Assembly: GCA_018656855.1 (NCBI GenBank) | Contig: JABHYP010000119.1 | Location: forward strand, 1-8,045 | Direction of reading: 5' to 3' | From: Candidatus Latescibacterota bacterium | Lineage (GTDB): Bacteria > Latescibacterota > Latescibacteria > Latescibacterales > Latescibacteraceae | Length of the DNA stretch: 8,045 bases | Part shown: positions 1-5,106 of the stretch, one piece after another | Layout: every line of letters begins with the position of its first letter | How positions within the stretch are numbered: position 1 is the first letter of the stretch | Program-made: the position numbers and the translations under genes | Notes under the pieces: model-generated | Database searches by the model: none | Seen by the model: the letters and a program-made list of their open reading frames with translations, nothing else | What the model was told of the DNA's origin: nothing

Positions 1-1200
1 ACTCAGCTCGATTTTGCCGCTTTGCAGAAAATTGCAGCATTTTTCAATAAAATCGCTCCGAAAATGAAACAGTCACATGATCCGGTATCAATTATCGACC
101 CTGAAATTTTAGTCCACCAGATTCCGGGAGGCATGATTTCAAATCTCAGGTCACAATTAGCACAGCAAAAAGCTCTCGATAAAATAGATGAAGTTCTCGC
201 AGAGGTGCCCCGCGTAAGAGCCGACATGGGATTCCCCCCTCTTGTCACACCTTCAAGCCAGATAGTGGGGACACAGGCAGTAATGAATGTTCTTTCAGGC
301 GAACGTTATAAGATAATTCCTAATGAAATTAAGAACTATGTGAAGGGCCTTTATGGCAGGTCTCCCGCAAAAATTGACCCCAATTTTACAAAAATGATAC
401 TCGGCGATGAAAAACCAATAACTCACAGGCCGGCAGATGACATTGAACCCATGCTTCCCAAAGCGACAGAAAACCTTGATTCTTCACTTTTTGAACATGA
501 GGAGGATATCATCTCTTACTGCCTCTTCCCCGAACAGGCGCTTGAATACTTCAAATGGAGAAATCTGCCGCCGGAAGAACGCCCCACAGCGCCTGTAGAC
601 CTTGAGCTCGCCGAACGGCAGAAAACTTCAGAATCCGTTTCAGAAAAGCTCTCTTCCGAAACTTCTGATGTCTCCTCCGGTAAAGAAAAGGAAAAACTGT
701 TTTTATCTCCTGATGATTACGATGGTTTTTCCACTATTATGCAAAAGATGAATGAACTTGACATCTCGGAACTTATCATCCGCAAGGGCGAAGCAAGTAT
801 CGCTTTGAAATCCGATAATATTTCAGGCTCTCAACCTGAATCTGCATCTTCTGCAGTGCATGAAGATGAAACCTTACAAGACTCGGATAAAAATACTTCA
901 CGAACTGTTTCTGGTGATAGTAAAGCTTCTTCCGGGGCTGATCCTATTGATGAAACAACCACGCTTACTATTAATTCTCCGCTTGTAGGTAAATTTTACA
1001 CCTCTCCCTCACCGGGTAAACCGCCCTATGTTACTGAAGGATCTTCGGTAAAGTCCGGTGACACTGTTTGTATTGTTGAGGCAATGAAACTGATTAATGA
1101 AATAAATGCTACCGCTGACTGCAAAATAGTCAAATTTGTTGCAGAAGAAGGCGAGAACGTCGATAAAGATCAGCCCTTGATTATTATTGAAAAATTATAA
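1..1200 (+). CDS. Biotin-dependent carboxyltransferase (OadA/PycB type) with C-terminal AccB-type biotin carrier, 5' partial
   Basis: The reading frame is open from base 1, so the gene starts upstream; 399 codons are visible. Window residues 1 to about 190 match the C-terminal half of the OadA/pyruvate carboxylase subunit B carboxyltransferase, with QIPGGM at 40-45 and the conserved run PRVRADMGFPPLVTPSSQ near 70-87 followed by VGTQA. Residues about 233-273 (LFLSPDDYDGF, then ELDISELIIRKGE) resemble the N-terminal part of AccB. A Ser/Asp/Glu-rich linker follows, then a biotinyl domain at about 324-399 with EAMKL and the biotinylated lysine at residue 363 (bases 1087-1089). Family knowledge: such proteins move carboxyl groups between biotin and a keto acid such as pyruvate/oxaloacetate. 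The catalytic TIM barrel is outside the window, so substrate (pyruvate, oxaloacetate, methylmalonyl-CoA or other) is not settled. The biotin domain has the AccB-like FYTSPSPGKPPYV segment, unusual for OadA. Confidence 0.88.
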   Translation, partial: TQLDFAALQKIAAFFNKIAPKMKQSHDPVSIIDPEILVHQIPGGMISNLRSQLAQQKALDKIDEVLAEVPRVRADMGFPPLVTPSSQIVGTQAVMNVLSGERYKIIPNEIKNYVKGLYGRSPAKIDPNFTKMILGDEKPITHRPADDIEPMLPKATENLDSSLFEHEEDIISYCLFPEQALEYFKWRNLPPEERPTAPVDLELAERQKTSESVSEKLSSETSDVSSGKEKEKLFLSPDDYDGFSTIMQKMNELDISELIIRKGEASIALKSDNISGSQPESASSAVHEDETLQDSDKNTSRTVSGDSKASSGADPIDETTTLTINSPLVGKFYTSPSPGKPPYVTEGSSVKSGDTVCIVEAMKLINEINATADCKIVKFVAEEGENVDKDQPLIIIEKL

Positions 1201-1260
1201 TTATTGATTTTTCTCCAATTTACAAAGGGGATAAAATACAGTTTTTGTATTCAGGAGTCA

Positions 1261-1339
1261 GAATCCAGAATGTAAAAAACATCATGATATGTGATGTTTA
1301 TTAATTTTTAATCAATTCTGGTTCCTTTAATTTTTTTTT
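1261..1339 (+). terminator. Nested hairpin followed by T-run, candidate intrinsic terminator of the carboxyltransferase gene
   Basis: An outer stem pairs 1261-1271 (GAATCCAGAAT) with 1315-1324 (ATTCTGGTTC), 10 pairs with one bulged T. It encloses an inner perfect 8-bp hairpin, AAACATCA at 1277-1284 and TGATGTTT at 1292-1299 with a 7-nt loop. Six bases after the outer stem a run of nine T begins (1331-1339). Position 61 nt after the upstream stop fits a terminator. The stems are AT-rich, so it may be weak, and a small structured RNA is an alternative. Confidence 0.5.
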
Positions 1340-1365
1340 ACAAGCTGTAAGTAATTTTATAGAAT
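1337..1365 (+). promoter_or_regulatory. Sigma70-like promoter for ppk2
   Basis: TTTACA at 1337-1342 and TAGAAT at 1360-1365 are separated by 17 nt; each hexamer matches five of six consensus bases. The predicted start near 1372 would leave a leader of under 20 nt that still contains the AGGAGG ribosome site at 1375-1380. The -35 box overlaps the end of the T-run of the preceding terminator, as if terminator and promoter were packed together. Read from consensus only. Confidence 0.45.
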
Positions 1366-1389
1366 ACATCCAACAGGAGGTTATGGAAT

Positions 1390-2256
1390 ATGCCGAAAGA
1401 TAAAAAAAACCAAAAAACAAAAAGTAAAAAAGATCAACAACAACTGACTGAAGAATCCGAAATAGCGCCAAAAGAAATAAAAAAAATAAAAAATGACTTT
1501 TATCTGGAAGAACTTACTAAACTCCAGATAGAACTTGTAAAATTACAGGAGTGGATTAAACTTAAAGGAATAAGTGTTGTTGTTATTTTCGAGGGTCGTG
1601 ACGCTGCCGGTAAGGGAGGCGTTATTAAGAGAATTACGCAGACGCTTAATCCCCGCATTTGCAGAGTTGTTGCCCTGGCAACACCAACCGAACGGGAAAA
1701 AACACAGTGGTATTTTCAGCGCTATGTTCCACATCTGCCGGCAGCAGGTGAGATAGTTCTTTTCGACCGAAGTTGGTATAACAGAGCAGGTGTAGAACGT
1801 GTAATGAATTTCTGCACCAATGATGAATACCGTGAATTTATGCGTTCATGCCCTGAATTCGAGCGAATGATCATTCGTTCGGGGATAATACTTATCAAGT
1901 ACTGGTTTTCCGTTAGTGATGAGGAACAGGAGCGCCGTTTTCAGAATCGAATTTATGATCCCACAAAACGCTGGAAACTGAGCCCTATGGATCTCGAATC
2001 ACGCTCGAAATGGATGGAGTATTCCAAGGCAAAAGACGAGATGTTTGCCTACACGGACATAAAACAGGCTCCCTGGTATGTTGTTAACGCCGACAGTAAA
2101 AAGCGTGCACGCCTTAATTGTATCCGCCACCTGTTGAGTATCATTCCTTACGATGATTTAACTCCTGATCCGATTGAACTGCCTCCGAGACAGGATGAAA
2201 TAGGGTATGTCCGCCCTCCGATCACGGACCAGACTTTTGTTCCTGAAGTATATTGA
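1390..2256 (+). CDS. ppk2: Polyphosphate kinase 2, class I-like (polyP:NDP phosphotransferase)
   Basis: A 288-residue cytosolic protein of the PPK2 family, P-loop kinases that transfer phosphate between polyphosphate and nucleotides; class I members mainly turn NDP into NTP. Visible motifs: Walker A GRDAAGKGG at 69-77 (K75), the lid-type segment WYFQRYVPHLPAAGE at 107-121, Walker B FDRSWYNRAGVERVM at 125-139 (D126), and the class-typical IKYWFSVSDEEQ near 169-180 and WKLSPMDLESR at 195-205. The core is complete and of usual length. Residues 1-34 form an extra lysine-rich, probably disordered tail (seven Lys in the first 14). The ATG at 1390 is chosen because AGGAGG lies 9 nt upstream (1375-1380); the ATG at 1383 is out of frame and stops after six codons. 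It has its own candidate promoter and faces the HD gene tail to tail. Preference for ADP or GDP cannot be read from sequence alone. Confidence 0.95.
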   Translation: MPKDKKNQKTKSKKDQQQLTEESEIAPKEIKKIKNDFYLEELTKLQIELVKLQEWIKLKGISVVVIFEGRDAAGKGGVIKRITQTLNPRICRVVALATPTEREKTQWYFQRYVPHLPAAGEIVLFDRSWYNRAGVERVMNFCTNDEYREFMRSCPEFERMIIRSGIILIKYWFSVSDEEQERRFQNRIYDPTKRWKLSPMDLESRSKWMEYSKAKDEMFAYTDIKQAPWYVVNADSKKRARLNCIRHLLSIIPYDDLTPDPIELPPRQDEIGYVRPPITDQTFVPEVY

Positions 2257-2267
2257 TTGATGAAGTA

Positions 2268-3047
2268 TTAAGGCAGATGGGCGGTAAGATAATTCAGGAC
2301 ACTTTGAGTAACAGCTCGTATGTCCCTGTCCTCAGGTAAAATACCTATAAGCTTATCTATCACTTTCATATTGAATATATGTTTAAAAGACAGGCTGTAG
2401 TGTATATCAAATACCCAGGATAACTGCATCAGATGAAAATCGAGCTGGGATTTTATATTCTTTTTTGATACCTTCATCTGTCGTTGTATCTGGGCAAGAG
2501 CTTTACTGTTAACCGGCCCATCTGATTGAATAGTGTATACCGGAACAGAATTTTCAATAACCTGCTTGCTTAACAGACTATTAAGAGACATAAACTTTTC
2601 GAGCTTGTCAGCATCACGAATTAGATTTAATAATTCGATGCTCTCCGGTTGAACTTTTTGTTGAAACTTCCTATAGTTATGAAATTTAATGCCTTCGAGG
2701 ATTTTTTGACGAATATTGGATGAGATGGAAGAAAGAACTGTTGAGTTTCTTATTACTTCATAGCCTCGCGTTCCATGATTTACAGAATCGGAATCAACAA
2801 ATGTTCCAAACTCAGCAAATTGGGAAAAGCGGCCCACATCATGGAGAAGGCCGGTTATTTCCGCAATTATTTTTTTGTCCTCTTGCCAATAAAGTTCCTC
2901 TGCCAGCTTCCTGCACAACAGGGACACTTGTTTGCTGTGTTCCACCTTTGGCAGAAGATATGTTGCAAATTGTGTTTTATCTGTATTAAATGATTCGGCA
3001 TAATTTAAAAACCACTTTCTCAACGTATCAAATATTTCGGAAGTCAT
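2268..3047 (-). CDS. HD-domain metal-dependent phosphohydrolase
   Basis: A 259-residue protein (264 if started at the ATG at 3062) of the HD superfamily, whose members hydrolyse phosphoester bonds using His/Asp-bound metals. Numbered from the start at 3047: H37 in KVEHSKQ, the HD pair H69-D70 in LLHDVGRF, H91 in VNHGTRGYEVI, H123 in IKFHN, and the final RDADKLEKF with D145. This full metal-ligand set argues for an active enzyme, and the HDVGRF...Q...F pattern resembles uncharacterised stand-alone HD hydrolases. No RelA, GGDEF or membrane part is seen. The internal start is preferred because GGAG sits 9 nt upstream of it, while the ATG at 3062 has no Shine-Dalgarno motif. The gene converges on ppk2 with only 11 nt between stop codons and diverges from sixA. 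Substrate is unknown; a role in nucleotide or polyP metabolism is inferred only from neighbours. Confidence 0.85.
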   Translation of the reverse strand: MTSEIFDTLRKWFLNYAESFNTDKTQFATYLLPKVEHSKQVSLLCRKLAEELYWQEDKKIIAEITGLLHDVGRFSQFAEFGTFVDSDSVNHGTRGYEVIRNSTVLSSISSNIRQKILEGIKFHNYRKFQQKVQPESIELLNLIRDADKLEKFMSLNSLLSKQVIENSVPVYTIQSDGPVNSKALAQIQRQMKVSKKNIKSQLDFHLMQLSWVFDIHYSLSFKHIFNMKVIDKLIGILPEDRDIRAVTQSVLNYLTAHLP

Positions 3048-3056
3048 ACTAGGATT

Positions 3057-3060
3057 CTCC
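3057..3060 (-). promoter_or_regulatory. Ribosome binding site deciding the HD gene start
   Basis: On the minus strand GGAG is followed by 9 nt and then the ATG at 3047-3045. The motif lies inside the first codons of the longer alternative reading frame that would start at 3062, so the shorter protein is preferred. Confidence 0.5.
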
Positions 3061-3105
3061 ATACAATTACTTATTAAATCTATATGCTTATCTAGTTAAT
3101 TCCAC

Positions 3106-3142
3106 TAAGCCCTCTAAATTCCCCTAAGGGAGGCTTATTTTT
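3106..3142. repeat. Composite palindrome with T-run, possible interspersed intergenic repeat
   Basis: An outer arm TAAGCC (3106-3111) pairs with GGCTTA (3132-3137); inside it TCCC (3120-3123) pairs with GGGA (3128-3131) around CTAA. TTTTT follows at 3138-3142. It is GC-rich against an AT-rich surround. It looks like a rho-independent terminator on the plus strand, but no plus-strand gene ends just before it: the upstream gene reads the other way. The CCCTCTAAATTCCCCTAAGGG core resembles short palindromic repeats remembered from Bacteroidetes/Ignavibacteria-type intergenic regions; only one copy is in this window. Confidence 0.4.
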
Positions 3143-3185
3143 GCAGTTTTCAAGTATTTTTCCCCATTCCGGGAAGTATGGGGGG

Positions 3186-3296
3186 ATGTATTTAATACAA
3201 ATTATTGTTTGCTTACTTAACTTGATAACCGGATATGTCTATTATGGCATTTTTAAATATGAATTAGTAGAAATTAAAAGAAAAAGTGCTCTATAG
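3186..3296 (+). CDS. Possible small membrane peptide (36 residues)
   Basis: An ATG at 3186 opens 36 codons ending with TAG at 3294-3296. The product has a short N-terminus, a hydrophobic stretch at about residues 3-22 (LIQIIVCLLNLITGYVYYG) and a charged end (EIKRK), the layout of a single-pass small membrane protein. GGGAAG at 3171-3176 lies 9 nt upstream and a G-run abuts the ATG. No family is recognised. AT-rich DNA readily yields such chance hydrophobic frames, so this is a candidate only. Confidence 0.18.
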   Translation: MYLIQIIVCLLNLITGYVYYGIFKYELVEIKRKSAL

Positions 3297-3371
3297 AAAA
3301 CAAAATTCCGCGTAAAATTTTACAAACTCACGTATTTCTATGGTGAATTGAAAAAAACAGTTAAAATTATC

Positions 3372-3400
3372 TTGATTTGCCGCAGGTAAATATTTAGTAT
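3372..3400 (+). promoter_or_regulatory. Candidate promoter for sixA
   Basis: TTGATT at 3372-3377 and TAGTAT at 3395-3400 are spaced by 17 nt, each matching four of six consensus bases. It lies about 70 nt before the sixA start. In AT-rich sequence this could be chance. Confidence 0.3.
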
Positions 3401-3457
3401 TATTAATAATAAAAATATAGTGTATTTGAATAAATATACCACAAAAGTTTTTTCTCC

Positions 3458-3462
3458 GGAGG
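3458..3462 (+). promoter_or_regulatory. Strong ribosome binding site for a TTG start
   Basis: GGAGG at 3458-3462 is 6 nt before TTG at 3469. It supports the non-ATG start, which also places the conserved LVRHG motif at residues 6-10, exactly where the histidine phosphatase family has it. Confidence 0.7.
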
Positions 3463-3468
3463 TTCAAG

Positions 3469-4158
3469 TTGAAAACGATCTTTCTTGTAAGGCACGGTAA
3501 GGCCGTGAGCAGGGATACGGATATTCCGGATTATAATCGAACTCTTCTTGAAAGGGGACGTGAAAACTCGCTACAGGTTGCCAGGCGGCTGAAAAAACAA
3601 AAAATAAAGCCTTCGCTAATCATCAGCAGTCCGGCGCCAAGGGCGCTTGGAACAGCGCGTATTTTTGCCAGACAGTTGGGCTATAATCCCAGAAGCATAC
3701 GAACACGCAAAGCTATCTATGACCAAACTGATGGAACGCTTCTAAATATTGTCCGGGAAATCGACGAAGAATGTGACAATGTTATATTAATAGGACATAA
3801 TCCTTCAATTAATGATTTCGCGTTGTTTCTTACCGGTAATTTTAACAAAGATATGCCAACTTGCGGGCTTGTTGGTATAAAATTAAAAACCGGCACCTGG
3901 AAAGAAATAGCAAAAGGCGGAGGAAAACTCAAGATTTATGACTTTCCGAAACCGGAAAATAAATCAAAAATCATTAAATCATTTCAAAAAGACCTTGAGA
4001 AAATTCTTACTGCGCAGATCGGAAGGATTATAGGAGAACTCGATGCTGCTATAAAAGAAAAAATTGAGAAGCCCGTAAAAAAATCAAGCAAGAAATTAGC
4101 CAAAGCATTTGTGAAAAAAATAAAGAGTACCAAGGACAAAAAAAAGAGAAGGAAATAA
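3469..4158 (+). CDS. SixA-type histidine phosphatase with lysine-rich C-terminal tail
   Basis: A 229-residue protein. Residues 1 to about 160 form a histidine phosphatase domain of the small SixA type: catalytic LVRHGKA with R8-H9, phosphate-binding R58 in SSPAPRA, and the second histidine H110 in IGHNPSI. SixA of E. coli removes phosphate from phosphohistidine proteins; the target here is unknown. Residues about 161-229 are an extension, ending in a highly basic stretch (195-229) with 16 Lys and 2 Arg in 35 residues, resembling histone H1-like or nucleic acid/polyanion-binding tails. The start is TTG, supported by GGAGG 6 nt upstream and by the motif position. The next gene, parA-like, is 198 nt downstream, and PPK1 and CHAD genes follow. 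Placement beside PPK1 suggests, as inference only, action on a phosphohistidine or phosphate-transfer step of polyP metabolism, with the tail binding polyP or DNA. Confidence 0.88.
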   Translation: MKTIFLVRHGKAVSRDTDIPDYNRTLLERGRENSLQVARRLKKQKIKPSLIISSPAPRALGTARIFARQLGYNPRSIRTRKAIYDQTDGTLLNIVREIDEECDNVILIGHNPSINDFALFLTGNFNKDMPTCGLVGIKLKTGTWKEIAKGGGKLKIYDFPKPENKSKIIKSFQKDLEKILTAQIGRIIGELDAAIKEKIEKPVKKSSKKLAKAFVKKIKSTKDKKKRRK

Positions 4159-4224
4159 ATCTTGCTAAGTTCCATAATGATCTATCGTGAGCGCTCGACA
4201 CATCGGTGACGAAGTTAATGAGTA

Positions 4225-4254
4225 TTGACAATCATTTTATATACTCCAATTTAT
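4225..4254 (+). promoter_or_regulatory. Possible promoter upstream of the parA-like gene
   Basis: A perfect TTGACA lies at 4225-4230. With a 17-18 nt spacer the -10 would be AATTTA or ATTTAT (4248-4254), which is poor. It would give a leader of about 100 nt before the GTG start. The rest of the 198-nt gap holds only an 8-bp palindrome GAGCGCTC at 4189-4196 and no convincing terminator after sixA. Confidence 0.22.
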
Positions 4255-4356
4255 TGCTCAGAGATATACCTGCCGGTTATTGGGCATAAACTACATTCCC
4301 TTAGATATTTCATTTAAGAAAATTATCTTGTATCTGTTAAATAAGAGGACTGAAGT

Positions 4357-4998
4357 GTGATAATTGCTGTTGTGAGCGCCAAAGGCGGGACAGGTAAAAG
4401 CACAATAACCCTGAATCTTGCCGGAGCTTTATCAATCTACAAAAAGAAAGTGCGTGTGATAGATGCCGATCCACAGGGGTCTATCGCTCAGTGGTCGAAA
4501 ATAAAAAAACAGACTGAGCCAACTATTATTATCCAGTCTGCGCCGGTGGTTGAAAAAACAATTAAAAAAAAGAGCAAAAAATATGATATAACAATTTTCG
4601 ACTCGCCACCGACTTTTAAAAAAAGGATGAAATCGATCATGCAGTCATCAGATATGCTTATTATACCTGTAACTCCCGGTCTTGCAGATTACTGGAGTAC
4701 ACAAAAATTGGTGGATATATATCTGGAGGAGAAGGAAAAAAAACCAAATCTCGATGCGCGGCTGCTTATTAACCGTATCGACAGAAGAACACGTTTAGGA
4801 AAGGATTTCCGGGTATTTCTCGAGAAACTCAGTATACCAATTTTTATGACCGAAATACCCATGCGTATTATTTATAGCGAAGCATGGTATGCCGGCCTGA
4901 CTGTGGACAGGCTTCAACCGAATGGAAACGCAGCTAAAGATTTCAGGCTATTATCGAAAGAAGTTATGCTCTGGCTGACAAAATCCTGTATGAAATAA
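4357..4998 (+). CDS. Orphan ParA/MinD-type ATPase
   Basis: A 213-residue compact P-loop ATPase of the ParA family. Visible motifs: deviant Walker A KGGTGKST at 9-16 with signature lysine K9 and K14, Walker A' DADPQGS at 36-42, Walker B TIFDSPP at 79-85 (D82), and the C-terminal MRIIYSEAWYAGLTV segment typical of short ParAs. Family members dimerise with ATP, bind DNA or membrane non-specifically, and are released by a partner protein, so moving cargo. No N-terminal helix-turn-helix is present, as in Soj/McdA-like forms, and there is no MinD-type C-terminal amphipathic helix that I can see. GTG start with AGAGGA at 4344-4349, 7 nt upstream. No ParB gene or parS-like repeat is seen in the window. 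It sits between sixA and ppk1, so its cargo may be polyP granules or associated enzymes; this is inference. Plasmid or chromosome segregation is less likely given the isolation. Confidence 0.88.
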   Translation: MIIAVVSAKGGTGKSTITLNLAGALSIYKKKVRVIDADPQGSIAQWSKIKKQTEPTIIIQSAPVVEKTIKKKSKKYDITIFDSPPTFKKRMKSIMQSSDMLIIPVTPGLADYWSTQKLVDIYLEEKEKKPNLDARLLINRIDRRTRLGKDFRVFLEKLSIPIFMTEIPMRIIYSEAWYAGLTVDRLQPNGNAAKDFRLLSKEVMLWLTKSCMK

Positions 4999-5055
4999 TA
5001 TGATATAAATGTTAAAGATAAAGTGCGAAGACTCAATTCTAAATACTCAACTCTG

Positions 5056-5064
5056 TGTTATAAC
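5056..5064 (+). promoter_or_regulatory. Possible extended -10 element before ppk1
   Basis: TGTTATAAC at 5056-5064 fits an extended -10 (TGn plus a hexamer with five of six matches). No good -35 hexamer stands 17 nt upstream. It lies 43 nt before the ppk1 ATG. Confidence 0.22.
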
Positions 5065-5106
5065 TAATTACAACGAATCACGAACTAATAATGATAAAAA
5101 GGGATC

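Larger units (their letters stand above)
3063..3468. other. Divergent intergenic region between the HD gene and sixA
   Basis: About 400 AT-rich bases without a recognisable conserved gene. It holds a composite inverted repeat with T-run (3106-3142), a second short inverted repeat (CCCCAT at 3162-3167 with ATGGGG at 3178-3183), a possible 36-codon reading frame (3186-3296) and a candidate promoter plus ribosome site for sixA (3372-3462). The stretch from about 3297 to 3371 shows nothing beyond AT-richness. No clear promoter for the minus-strand HD gene was found; TTAACT with TAATAA about 17 nt apart on the minus strand near 3100-3070 is a weak possibility. Confidence 0.6.

Noticed and set aside
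1..1200. Starting the first gene at the TTG at position 22
   Set aside because: The frame is open to base 1 and the conserved carboxyltransferase sequence begins well before; the gene is a 5' truncation at the window edge.
2720..2993. Two overlapping plus-strand frames of 72 and 89 codons opposite the HD gene
   Set aside because: They lie antisense to the conserved HD motif region and show no domain or ribosome site.
3469..4158. Calling the phosphatase a phosphoglycerate mutase or alpha-ribazole phosphatase
   Set aside because: The small core, SSPAPRA and IGHNPSI motifs and length fit the SixA type better; PGM-type RHGE is replaced by RHGK.
4189..4196. GAGCGCTC palindrome as a parS-like or operator site for the ParA
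   Set aside because: Only 8 bp, a single copy and no ParB gene; it is too short to support a centromere-like call.
4218..4289. 23-residue frame between sixA and the parA-like gene
   Set aside because: No convincing ribosome site, and its start overlaps the candidate TTGACA box; length is within chance expectation.
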